This document shows positions 8,461 through 16,170 of a DNA stretch of 34,298 bases, piece after piece. Position 1 is the first letter of the stretch. Each line of letters starts with the position of its first letter. Origin of the DNA: Fusobacteriales bacterium (lineage in GTDB: Bacteria > Fusobacteriota > Fusobacteriia > Fusobacteriales > Fusobacteriaceae); assembly GCA_020063625.1 (NCBI GenBank), contig JAICDD010000003.1:80833-115130 (forward strand), read 5' to 3'. Made by a program: the position numbers and the translations under genes. A model generated the notes under the pieces. That model saw only the letters and a list, made by a program, of their open reading frames with translations. It searched no databases and was not told the origin of the DNA.

Positions 8461-9780
8461 TTAATATTTTATATAAAAAAGTTTCACTTCTCCAGGCTTT
8501 AAATTATAATCTAAGTTATTATAAATAATATCCATCTTATGTCCATGAGATATATCTTTTATATTATCTCCATTCATTATCTCATAAAAATTAGGTATGT
8601 TTATATTATGCCAATTATATCCACTTAAATTTGCCACTACAAATATTTTTTCAGATTTATCTAAAGCTTCTTTAGCAAATCCAAATAACTCTCCATTATG
8701 AAAATCATAAGGTATTATCATGTTATCTTCTTGTAATATTTGATATTGCGATTTTATTTTATTTATTTCACTTATCTCTTTAGAAATATCATAATTAGCA
8801 GTTTCCCACCATTCAGGATTAGTTTGAACTACATCAATTTTTCTTTTAAATCCAAATTCAAATCCAATAGTTGTTGCTATACTTGAACAAAAATAAGCTT
8901 GTATAGCATATTTATTAACGGCTAAATCTTTATTTCCATTTACTTCATTATAATATCTTTCTGTATCATGATTTTCAGGGAAAGCCATAGATAAATATTT
9001 CCCTGCCCAATCTTTATAATCTTTTAAAAACCATTCATCTTTGTAATTCCACCATTTAATACTGTTCATTACAATATCAAATCCAGCTTTTGATACATTC
9101 ATAAGCTGTGTTGGTGTACATCCAAGAGTTTCAGCTACAAATATTACATCACTGTATTTTTCTTTTACATTAGATATTAAATAACTCCATAATTCTGCTG
9201 GTACATGATATGCTGCATCACATCTAAATCCTCTTATTCCAAGGTCACAATAATGAAGTAACATATCCAGCCAATATTTCCATAAATTTTCTTTATCTGG
9301 AGAATTTACATTATCTATTTGAGCTAAATCTCCCCATACTACCCAAGTACCGTTATCATCAGCACCTGCATTTTTTACTTTTCCATTTTCATCTCTTTCA
9401 TACCATTCTGGTTTTAATTTTACAAGTGGTGAATCTATTGCTGTATGATTTATAACAATATCATACATTACTTTTATACCTCTTTTTTGTGCTTCACTGC
9501 AAACTTTTTTTAATAATTCATTCCCTTTTTTTCTATCTTTTTCTAAATTTTCTTCTTGATAATCTTCTGGACTTAAAGGCCATCCTTTTATAAACATTGG
9601 ATTATAAAGATAATAATCTTTTATTGCATAATCAGAACCAGAAAATCCTGATGCATTTACTGGATTAATATAAATCCAATCAAAATTCATCTCTTTAATT
9701 CTGTCAAAATGATTAATCCACTTATCCATTTTCCCTATTAATTTTGGATATAAATTATATACCCTTATACCTTTTTTCAT
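8461..9780 (-). CDS. GH13 alpha-amylase-family enzyme (cytoplasmic)
   Basis: 439 residues, no signal peptide. The (beta/alpha)8 barrel motifs of family GH13 are present in order: DIVINHTA (region I, about residue 115), GIRGFRCDAA (region II; nucleophile Asp188), VIFVAETLG (region III; acid/base Glu217), and FPENHDTERY (region IV; transition-state Asp272). A short beta domain closes the protein (GEVKLFYIKY). The N-terminal NFDWIYINPVNASGFSGSDY is a variant of the usual first strand and resembles maltosyltransferase-like members as much as true amylases, so hydrolase versus transglycosylase cannot be settled. Lack of a signal peptide suggests action on internal glucan or imported oligosaccharides. 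It follows miaB by 24 bases; no other sugar gene is nearby. Confidence 0.88.
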   Translation of the reverse strand: MKKGIRVYNLYPKLIGKMDKWINHFDRIKEMNFDWIYINPVNASGFSGSDYAIKDYYLYNPMFIKGWPLSPEDYQEENLEKDRKKGNELLKKVCSEAQKRGIKVMYDIVINHTAIDSPLVKLKPEWYERDENGKVKNAGADDNGTWVVWGDLAQIDNVNSPDKENLWKYWLDMLLHYCDLGIRGFRCDAAYHVPAELWSYLISNVKEKYSDVIFVAETLGCTPTQLMNVSKAGFDIVMNSIKWWNYKDEWFLKDYKDWAGKYLSMAFPENHDTERYYNEVNGNKDLAVNKYAIQAYFCSSIATTIGFEFGFKRKIDVVQTNPEWWETANYDISKEISEINKIKSQYQILQEDNMIIPYDFHNGELFGFAKEALDKSEKIFVVANLSGYNWHNINIPNFYEIMNGDNIKDISHGHKMDIIYNNLDYNLKPGEVKLFYIKY

Positions 9781-9804
9781 CTAGTTTACCATCCTCTCTA
9801 TATA

Positions 9805-11118
9805 TTAAACTAATTTACCATACAATGTCCATGTTTTTGTTTCAGTAATTTCTACATTAACAAAAGTTCCTTTTAAACTCATATCACCTTCAAAAAGTAC
9901 TATTTTATTTGTTCCTGTTCTTCCACTTAATACTTCTTTATTTTTTTTACTAGGACCTTCTACTAATACTTTTACTATTTTCCCTTTATATTCATTACTA
10001 TTTTCTTTAGAACATTCATTTTGTAAATTAATTAATCTCTGCAATCTCTCTTTTTTTATATTATCGTCAATTTGACCATCCATTTCAGCTGCTTTTGTTC
10101 CACTTCTTTTAGAATACATAAACATAAATGCATTATCATATTTTACTTTTTCTACTACATCTAATGTATCTAAAAAATCTTCTTCTGTTTCATAAGGAAA
10201 TCCTACTATTATATCTGTTGTTAAAGCTACTCCTTCTATTTTTTCTTTTATTTTATTAGCAAGAGCTATGTATTCCTCTTTAGTATATCCTCTATTCATT
10301 AAATTTAAAACTCTTGTAGAACCTGCTTGAAGTGGTAAATGGACAGATTTTGTTATTTTTTCTGATTTTGCTATTACATCTATTACATCATCTGTAAAAT
10401 CTCTTGGATGAGGTGATGTAAATCTTATCCAAAAATCACCTTCAATTTTATTTAATTCTTCTAATAATTTAGCAAAATTTTCTCCATTATTCAAGTCTTT
10501 CCCATATGAATTTACATTTTGTCCTAAAAGTAATATCTCTTTATATCCCTTATTTACAAATTTTTTAGTTTCTTCTATTATTTCATTCATAGGAACTGAT
10601 CTTTCTCTTCCTCTTACATATGGTACAATACAGTATGTACAGAAATTATTACATCCATATGTTATTGCTATTGATGCAGAAAAACCATTTTCAAAATCAG
10701 CTTCTAAACTTGGTGGTAATTCATCTTCGTTATCTGTAAAAATAACGTGTTTTAAATCATTATTTGTTATATCTTCTATAGCTTTTGGTATTTTAGCTAT
10801 ATTTTGATTTCCAATAACAATATCAATATAATCAAATTTATTTGCTAACTCTTCACCTTGCTCTTGAGCAAAACATCCTGTTACTCCTATTACCATATTA
10901 TTATCTTTTTTCTCTTTTATACTCTTTAATTCTCCAAGTTTTCCAAATATTTGTGTTGCTGCTCCTTCTCTTACAGTACATGTATTTAAAAATACAACAT
11001 CAGCATCATATATATCTTCTATTACTTCATAATTATCATTTTCTAATAATTTTTTTATTTTTGCACTTTCATTTACATTCATTTGACAACCATATGTTAA
11101 AATTGCTGCTTTTTTCAT
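9805..11118 (-). CDS. miaB: tRNA-2-methylthio-N6-dimethylallyladenosine synthase
   Basis: 437 residues, typical for MiaB. It is a radical-SAM methylthiotransferase that adds the 2-methylthio group to i6A37 of tRNAs reading UNN codons. The N-terminal UPF0004 domain holds the three Cys of the auxiliary cluster (YGCQMNVNES, NTCTVREGA, TGCFAQ). The radical-SAM motif is YGCNNFCTYCIVPYVRGRERS (CxxxCxxC). A C-terminal TRAM domain follows (residues about 370-437, GRTGTNKIVLFEG). MiaB is distinguished from MtaB/RimO by NxNESxK and RGRERS. It is the first gene after a consensus-like promoter, with a leader of about 150 bases and SD TTTAGGAGG. Confidence 0.97.
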   Translation of the reverse strand: MKKAAILTYGCQMNVNESAKIKKLLENDNYEVIEDIYDADVVFLNTCTVREGAATQIFGKLGELKSIKEKKDNNMVIGVTGCFAQEQGEELANKFDYIDIVIGNQNIAKIPKAIEDITNNDLKHVIFTDNEDELPPSLEADFENGFSASIAITYGCNNFCTYCIVPYVRGRERSVPMNEIIEETKKFVNKGYKEILLLGQNVNSYGKDLNNGENFAKLLEELNKIEGDFWIRFTSPHPRDFTDDVIDVIAKSEKITKSVHLPLQAGSTRVLNLMNRGYTKEEYIALANKIKEKIEGVALTTDIIVGFPYETEEDFLDTLDVVEKVKYDNAFMFMYSKRSGTKAAEMDGQIDDNIKKERLQRLINLQNECSKENSNEYKGKIVKVLVEGPSKKNKEVLSGRTGTNKIVLFEGDMSLKGTFVNVEITETKTWTLYGKLV

Positions 11119-11274
11119 TCTTTTTTATTATTCCTCCTAAATTTAAAATTATTTCTCTAAAATTTATAACCTTTTTCCTACCTACTCTAAAATAAAAAAA
11201 TATATTTATTGTTCTTTTTTACTATAATTTTAGCTATATTCTCAATTCTTTATTAATGTTATAGCAATATCAAG

Positions 11275-11303
11275 ATTATATCATAAATACACAATTTTGA
11301 CAA
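11275..11303 (-). promoter_or_regulatory. Sigma70-type promoter for the miaB series
   Basis: Minus strand TTGTCA (11303-11298), exactly 17 bases, then TATAAT (11280-11275). It starts 2 bases beyond the stop of the glycosylase gene. Transcription would begin near 11268, leaving an approximately 150-base leader before miaB in which I recognise no riboswitch. Confidence 0.8.
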
Positions 11304-11304
11304 T

Positions 11305-11949
11305 TTACTTAAATATTTCTCCTGCTTCTTGATACCACAACACAAAATCTAAATGGTCCATCTCTATATTTACTTTTTTAGAAAATTCTTTCATCTTTTC
11401 TTCTATTTTTATATATTTTTTTGCTGTTAATGTTTTTGGTATCTCTTCTATTACATTTAATCTAACTAAATTTTTTAATATATGTCTATCTAATATAGCA
11501 AGTTTATTTCCAAATCCTATATTTCTCAAAAAATGACTTGCTTCTTTATATCCTATTCCTCTTATATTTTTTACTATCCATTCTCTCATTTTAATAGGCG
11601 ATTCTAATCTATCTAATATATCTTTTATTATGATTATACCATTTTCATCTTTTATCGTTTCTCTTAATAATACTAAGTTTTTTGCTTTTGTATTTTTAAA
11701 TCTTACTATATTTAAATATTCTACTATCTCTTCCTCATTCCCATTAAATAATAATCCTGTTTCTTTTAATTTTGTTATTGCTTGCCATGCATTTTTTGCT
11801 TTTGATTGTGGAGTTAAAATACAAAATGCCAATTCAACAAAAATATCTTCATTATTTCCTTCTAACCATATTAATTTAAACTCATCCAATCTTTTTTCTA
11901 TATCTAATTTAAGATTTTTATAGCTATTTTTTAATTCTTTTATATCCAT
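11305..11949 (-). CDS. ogg: N-glycosylase/DNA lyase, Ogg2 type (8-oxoguanine repair)
   Basis: 214 residues, matching the size of the Ogg2 (archaeal/Thermotoga-type) 8-oxoguanine glycosylases. The helix-hairpin-helix is NIRGIGYKEASHFLRNIGF; the Lys of GYKEA is the Schiff-base nucleophile of the family, and the Asp of AILDRHILKNL is the catalytic Asp. The N-terminal ELAFCILTPQSKAKNAWQ is also characteristic. The enzyme removes 8-oxoG and nicks the resulting abasic site. The SD AGAGGTGAAAAT precedes the ATG. It follows cdd after a terminator and a 19-bp inverted repeat, so its expression may depend on read-through; no clear promoter of its own was seen. Confidence 0.9.
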   Translation of the reverse strand: MDIKELKNSYKNLKLDIEKRLDEFKLIWLEGNNEDIFVELAFCILTPQSKAKNAWQAITKLKETGLLFNGNEEEIVEYLNIVRFKNTKAKNLVLLRETIKDENGIIIIKDILDRLESPIKMREWIVKNIRGIGYKEASHFLRNIGFGNKLAILDRHILKNLVRLNVIEEIPKTLTAKKYIKIEEKMKEFSKKVNIEMDHLDFVLWYQEAGEIFK

Positions 11950-11967
11950 ATTTTCACCTCTTTTTAT

Positions 11968-12011
11968 TTATTATTTTAATATTTAACTATTTTTAAATAT
12001 TAAAATAATAA
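11968..12011. repeat. Perfect 19-bp inverted repeat, AT only, with 6-base loop
   Basis: TTATTATTTTAATATTTAA at 11968-11986 is exactly reversed at 11993-12011, with loop ctattt. It lies between the cdd terminator and the SD of the glycosylase gene. A match of this length without a mismatch is more than expected from AT bias alone. It could be a second terminator element, an operator, or a 5' hairpin on the glycosylase message. Confidence 0.6.
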
Positions 12012-12029
12012 GGAGACTAATCGTCTCCT
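12011..12029 (-). terminator. Terminator overlapping the stop codon of cdd
   Basis: Minus-strand AGGAGAC, loop GATTA, GTCTCCT, then TATTATTTTAAT. The stem begins inside the TAG stop of cdd. The T-tract is interrupted, so strength is uncertain, but the GC-containing stem stands out against this background. Confidence 0.65.
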
Positions 12030-12420
12030 ATAATTTAAATCCATATGGAAGTAATTCTTCCATAGTGAGTATTTTATACTCTTTTTTTAAATTTGCCAAA
12101 ATAATTTTTGTGTTTTCTGATGCAAACTCTTTTATTACTTGTCTGCAAGCTCCACAAGGACTTACAGGCCCAGTAGTATCTGCCACTATACAAATAGTGT
12201 CAATATTTTTCATACCATTTGTAACAGCTGTAAATATTGCTGTTCTTTCAGCACAATTAGATAATCCATAAGAAGCATTTTCTACATTTGCTCCTTTATG
12301 ATGTTTACCTTTATCATCTATAACTATAGCTCCTACTGAAAAATGTGAATATTCTACATAAGCATTTTCTCTAGCTTCTATAGCTTCATCTATTAATTCA
12401 ATTATTTTTTTTTCTTCCAT
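12028..12420 (-). CDS. cdd: Cytidine deaminase
   Basis: 130 residues, the size of the homotetrameric bacterial cytidine deaminases. It converts cytidine and deoxycytidine to uridine and deoxyuridine in pyrimidine salvage. The zinc and catalytic signature is complete: NVENASYGLSNCAERTAIF (Cys ligand and catalytic Glu) and GPVSPCGACRQVIKEF (the two further Cys ligands). Near the N-terminus, AYVEYSHFSVGAIVI is the substrate-binding region. The SD TTAAGGAGAG precedes the ATG. It follows deoD by 18 bases; together with the upstream BMP protein they form a nucleoside uptake and salvage group. Confidence 0.97.
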   Translation of the reverse strand: MEEKKIIELIDEAIEARENAYVEYSHFSVGAIVIDDKGKHHKGANVENASYGLSNCAERTAIFTAVTNGMKNIDTICIVADTTGPVSPCGACRQVIKEFASENTKIILANLKKEYKILTMEELLPYGFKL

Positions 12421-12438
12421 AACTACTCTCCTTAATAA

Positions 12439-13134
12439 CTAAAGTGTTGAAAGAGCTATTTCAATCATATCTTTAAATGTAGTTTCTCTCTCTTCAGATG
12501 TTGTTTCTTCACCTGTTACTAATGAATCTGATATAGTTAAAATTGTTAAAGCTTTTACTCCATATTTTGCTGCTATTGTATAAAGTGCTGCTGTTTCCAT
12601 TTCTACTGCAAGCACTCCAAATGATGCCCATTTTTTATAAGAATTAAAATCATCTTGATAAAATTCATCACTTGTTAATATATTTCCTGCTTTTATTTCT
12701 ATATTTTTTTCTTTTGCTGCATTTACAGCTTTCATAAATAATTCAAAATTAGCAGTTGGTGCAAAATCTCCGTTAAATCTATGTCTATTTATTCCAGAGT
12801 TTGTAGAAGCAGCCATTGCTAAAACTATATCTCTTACTTTTACATCTTCTTGATATGACCCTGCAGAACCTACTCTTATTAGATTCTTTACTCCATAATC
12901 TCTTATTAATTCATTTACATATATAGAAATTGATGGCACTCCCATCCCTGTTCCTTGTACTGATACTTTTTTACCTTTATAATATCCTGTATACCCATAC
13001 ATTCCTCTTACAGTATTATAGCATACAGCATCTTCTAAAAATGTTTCTGCTATCCATTTTGCTCTCATTGGATCTCCAGGAAGTAAAACTGTTTCTGCTA
13101 TTTCACCTTTTTTAGCTCCAATATGTACACTCAT
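12439..13134 (-). CDS. deoD: Purine-nucleoside phosphorylase, DeoD type
   Basis: 231 residues, typical of the hexameric DeoD family. It phosphorolyses purine (deoxy)nucleosides to free base and (deoxy)ribose-1-phosphate. Family marks: [29 protein letters not shown] at the start (phosphate-binding GDP and Arg), [23 protein letters not shown], and [17 protein letters not shown], followed by [10 protein letters not shown] with the catalytic Asp. The SD TTTAGGAGG precedes the ATG. It lies downstream of the BMP-protein terminator; in the 164 bases between that terminator and deoD I find no convincing promoter, so expression may be by partial read-through or from a weak promoter. Confidence 0.97.
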   Translation of the reverse strand: MSVHIGAKKGEIAETVLLPGDPMRAKWIAETFLEDAVCYNTVRGMYGYTGYYKGKKVSVQGTGMGVPSISIYVNELIRDYGVKNLIRVGSAGSYQEDVKVRDIVLAMAASTNSGINRHRFNGDFAPTANFELFMKAVNAAKEKNIEIKAGNILTSDEFYQDDFNSYKKWASFGVLAVEMETAALYTIAAKYGVKALTILTISDSLVTGEETTSEERETTFKDMIEIALSTL

Positions 13135-13298
13135 TTTATTCCTCCTAAAACTATTTGATTCTAAGTTTTTTATTTTCGTAATTATCCACTTTAAAATTAA
13201 AAAAAGAGTGACTAAAAGTTTTCTAAAAAATTAATTAAATAGAAATTACCTTTTCTGTCTCCCAATATTTTCAAAAATAATTTCTTTATAGGAAAGAT

Positions 13299-13320
13299 AA
13301 AGCCGGAATACTCCGGCTTT
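13299..13320 (-). terminator. Terminator after the BMP-family gene
   Basis: Minus strand AAAGCCGGA, loop GTAT, TCCGGCTTT, followed by ATCTTTCC. The perfect 9-bp GC-containing stem lies 3 bases after the stop codon of the gene at 13323. The stem's own T's provide most of the tract. Confidence 0.75.
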
Positions 13321-13322
13321 AA

Positions 13323-14327
13323 TTAAAATTTAATTTTTCCTGCTATTATATCTTGTTTAATTTCTTCTAATTTAGCTATTTTTTCAGCTCCAATTATATC
13401 TTTAGTATATTCAAAATCAGTAGTTCCTACTCCATTTTCAGCAACTCCAAATCTTCTTATTCCACCTTCAAAAGTTCCTTCTTTAAGAGCTTTTACAGCT
13501 TCAAATACTGCAACGTCAACTCTTTTTAACATTGATGTAAGAACAACTCCTGGAGCTTCTCCATCTTGGTTAGAATCTACTCCTATTGCATATATTCCAG
13601 CATCTTTAGCTCCAGCTATAACTCCAGCTCCAGTTCCTCCTGCTGCATGATATACAACATCTGCACCTTGTTTTACTAATGCTAAAGTATTTTCTTTTCC
13701 TCTTACTGGATCGTTAAATGGATTAGGTCCTGAAGTATATAAAGCTCCAATTTTGATATCTGGATTTATATATTTAGCTCCCATTTCATATCCTTTTTGG
13801 AATTTTTTAATTAAAGGTACTTCCATTCCTCCAACAAATCCAATTGTTCCAGTTTTAGTCATCATAGCAGCTAATGCTCCTACTAAGAATGATCCTTCAT
13901 CTTCTTTAAATAATAAAGATTGAGTATTTGGTAAATCAACAACATCATCAATAATTGCAAATTTTGTATCTGGGAAATCTTTTGCAACAGCTTCACAAGC
14001 ATCTCTCATTAAAAATCCTGTAGCTATTACTAAATCATATCCAGCTTCTGCATATTCTCTTAAGTAACCTTCATCTTCTGCAGGAGATGCAGGTTCTACA
14101 TATTTAAAATCTACTCCTAATTCATCTTTTGCTCTTTGTAATCCTCTATAAGCAGCATCATTAAAAGATTTGTCTCCTAAACCACCTATTGATAAAACTA
14201 TTCCTACTTTTAACCCTTTATCAGCTTTCTCTTTTTTGTTTCCAAAAAAAAGTCCTGCATAAGTGTTAACGCTTACAAATGTTAAAAATAAACCTGTTAA
14301 AATTGTTAAAATTAGACCTTTCTTCAT
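13323..14327 (-). CDS. BMP-family nucleoside-binding protein (PnrA/TmpC-like)
   Basis: 334 residues. BMP/PnrA proteins are the extracytoplasmic receptors of ABC transporters for purine nucleosides. Residues 1-24 are a signal peptide ending NTYAG. The mature part starts GLKVGIVLSIGGLGDKSFND, the family's hallmark nucleoside-contact segment, followed by FAIIDDVVDLPNTQSLLFKEDEGSFLVGALAA and GTIGFVGGMEVPLIKKFQKGY. Unlike most members, it has no lipobox Cys, so it should be a soluble periplasmic protein, consistent with an outer membrane. No ABC ATPase or permease gene lies beside it. It has its own promoter and terminator, and deoD and cdd follow, which supports nucleoside uptake. Confidence 0.92.
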   Translation of the reverse strand: MKKGLILTILTGLFLTFVSVNTYAGLFFGNKKEKADKGLKVGIVLSIGGLGDKSFNDAAYRGLQRAKDELGVDFKYVEPASPAEDEGYLREYAEAGYDLVIATGFLMRDACEAVAKDFPDTKFAIIDDVVDLPNTQSLLFKEDEGSFLVGALAAMMTKTGTIGFVGGMEVPLIKKFQKGYEMGAKYINPDIKIGALYTSGPNPFNDPVRGKENTLALVKQGADVVYHAAGGTGAGVIAGAKDAGIYAIGVDSNQDGEAPGVVLTSMLKRVDVAVFEAVKALKEGTFEGGIRRFGVAENGVGTTDFEYTKDIIGAEKIAKLEEIKQDIIAGKIKF

Positions 14328-14380
14328 TACATCCTCCTTCTAAATTTTAATAGTCTGTTTTTCGAAGATATCGTATCATA

Positions 14381-14409
14381 ATTATACCTCTATTTCGTAT
14401 TTTTTTCAA
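14381..14409 (-). promoter_or_regulatory. Sigma70-type promoter for the BMP-family gene
   Basis: Minus strand TTGAAA (14409-14404), exactly 17 bases, TATAAT (14386-14381). The start of transcription would be near 14374, about 45 bases before the ATG, with SD AGAAGGAGGATG. Confidence 0.8.
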
Positions 14410-14436
14410 GTCATATTTTAAAAAAATTTAAGCTTC

Positions 14437-14450
14437 TAAACATATGTTTA
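14437..14450. repeat. 14-bp perfect palindrome TAAACATATGTTTA
   Basis: It overlaps the stop codon of the histidine kinase gene and is centred about 70 bases upstream of the predicted start of transcription of the BMP-family gene. The position would suit an activator or operator site, but a 14-bp AT-rich palindrome can arise by chance. Confidence 0.3.
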
Positions 14451-16154
14451 TTCAATTTTATTTGTTAGTGTAAAAGTTATTATTGTCCCTGAATTTAAAT
14501 TACTTTTACAATATATTTCTTCTTGCATTGAATCTATTACATTTTTAGCAATAGTCAATCCTAACCCTAGTCCTCTAGATTTATATTCATATATACCTGA
14601 ATGGTGTTTATTTTCCTCCCCACCTACAAACAAAGGTTTAAAAACATTTTCTATGTCTTCATTTGATATTCCTATTCCATTATCTTCTATTGAAATTAAA
14701 ATTTTGTTTTTCTCAATATCCTCTTTTACTCTAAATATTATTCTCTTTCCATCTTCTGAAAATTTTATTGCATTTATTACTAAATTATATAATACAAAAT
14801 TTACTATTTTGTATTTATCAACATTTATTTCTTCTTGAGAAGTTTCATTAATATAAATAAATTCTTGATTTCTTTTTTCTAAAAAAACTTCTACTTTAGA
14901 TTTTACCTCTTCATACATATCTTTAAATTTTGTTTTTTCAACTTTTTGTGCTATTGATTCTTTCATAGCTTCTGTAGTAAGAGTGTTAAACATTTTTTCA
15001 ATTAATTCGTTTATTCTAAGGCTTACTTTTGATATTTTACTAAATATTCTTTCTTTATTAGTATAATTTTTATCAAATAATATCTCTGAATATGCTAATA
15101 AAAGTGAAACCGGTGTCCTTAATTCGTGCGAAGAGATTACTAGAAACTTTCTTTTTAATTCATTTGCTAGTTTTAATTTTATATTACTTTGTGTCAATTC
15201 TTTATTTTTCTTTTCTAGTTCAATATAAAGATTGGAATTTATAAAAAAGTTATTTACATGAGATATAAATATTTCAAAATATTTTCTCTCTTTTTCTGTA
15301 AATTTTTCTTTATCAAATTTTACTACTGCTATTATAGGATTATCTATTCTTATATCTTCTATATTTCCTAGTTTAGTAATTAAATAATCATTATAAATGA
15401 TAAATTTTGACTCTGTCTCAACTATTTCAATCAGATCTTTATAATTAAAATTAACTTCTGAACCTTCATCATATTTAATTATATTGTTTTCTAAAAAAAT
15501 AAAAAGTTCATCAAAATCAAAAAGTGTTTTTAACTCTATAAGTACTACTTTACATATATCTGTAAAACTTGATATTACTTTTTCTTCTACATTGCTTATA
15601 CTTTTTATTATTTTTTCTAATTTATTATTTGTATCTTTAATTATATGAAATTGATTTTGTACCTTTCTTTCCAAAGACCATTTCATAGTAAGAGACATCA
15701 TTATTTGTAATATCTCTTCTCTTTCAAACGGCTTTCTTAAATACAATAATTTTTCAGGTTTTCCTATTTGTTTTACTAACTCTTTTCTATTTCTATCTGT
15801 ATATGCTGTAATTATTACTATCTCTATATTTTCATCAATTTTTCTTATCTCTTTTGCTGTACGTAGTCCATCCCATCCAGGCATTCTCATATCTATTGTT
15901 ACTACTGAGTATGGTTTGCCTTCTTCCAAAGATTTTTTTACCATTTCATATCCTATTTGACCATCTTCAGCTATATCAACTTCATATTTTTCTTCATCTT
16001 GCTCTTTTTTTTCTTCTTCAAAAAAGTCACTAAGTATATTATCTAGCTTATCATTTATCTCTTTTAAATTATCTTTACCTGAAAGTAGATTTTTCATACT
16101 TTCTAATATTTCTTTTTGGTCATCTATTAATAATACTCTTTTATTTATATCCAC
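14448..16154 (-). CDS. Receiver-GAF-histidine kinase (REC at the N-terminus)
   Basis: About 568 residues. A GTG nine bases further upstream (16163) lies inside the SD GAGGTGA, so the GTG at 16154, eight bases after it, is the better start. Numbering from 16163: a receiver domain with VLLIDDQ, phospho-acceptor Asp91 in TIDMRMPGWDG and Lys in YLRKPF; a GAF-like middle (about 190-310); a short coiled coil; the dimerisation domain with phospho-His346 in SSHELRTPVSLLLAYSE; and a HATPase with NLVINAIKFSEDG, SIEDNGIGIS and SRGLGLGLTIAKNVI. There is no membrane segment. The receiver carries an unusual charged insertion of about 35 residues (28-62) between its first and second strands. It is last in the signalling operon, 7 bases after the SpoIIE phosphatase gene. 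Confidence 0.92.
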   Translation of the reverse strand: MDINKRVLLIDDQKEILESMKNLLSGKDNLKEINDKLDNILSDFFEEEKKEQDEEKYEVDIAEDGQIGYEMVKKSLEEGKPYSVVTIDMRMPGWDGLRTAKEIRKIDENIEIVIITAYTDRNRKELVKQIGKPEKLLYLRKPFEREEILQIMMSLTMKWSLERKVQNQFHIIKDTNNKLEKIIKSISNVEEKVISSFTDICKVVLIELKTLFDFDELFIFLENNIIKYDEGSEVNFNYKDLIEIVETESKFIIYNDYLITKLGNIEDIRIDNPIIAVVKFDKEKFTEKERKYFEIFISHVNNFFINSNLYIELEKKNKELTQSNIKLKLANELKRKFLVISSHELRTPVSLLLAYSEILFDKNYTNKERIFSKISKVSLRINELIEKMFNTLTTEAMKESIAQKVEKTKFKDMYEEVKSKVEVFLEKRNQEFIYINETSQEEINVDKYKIVNFVLYNLVINAIKFSEDGKRIIFRVKEDIEKNKILISIEDNGIGISNEDIENVFKPLFVGGEENKHHSGIYEYKSRGLGLGLTIAKNVIDSMQEEIYCKSNLNSGTIITFTLTNKIE

Positions 16155-16170
16155 TTTCTTCACCTCAAAG

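Noticed and set aside
11119-11274. Possible riboswitch in the long miaB leader
   Set aside because: The leader is almost pure AT, and no conserved riboswitch core or G+C-containing stems were visible.
13135-13298. Promoter candidates for deoD (TTGAAA, TTGGGA)
   Set aside because: At 16-18 bases downstream of each, no -10 box has more than about three matches.
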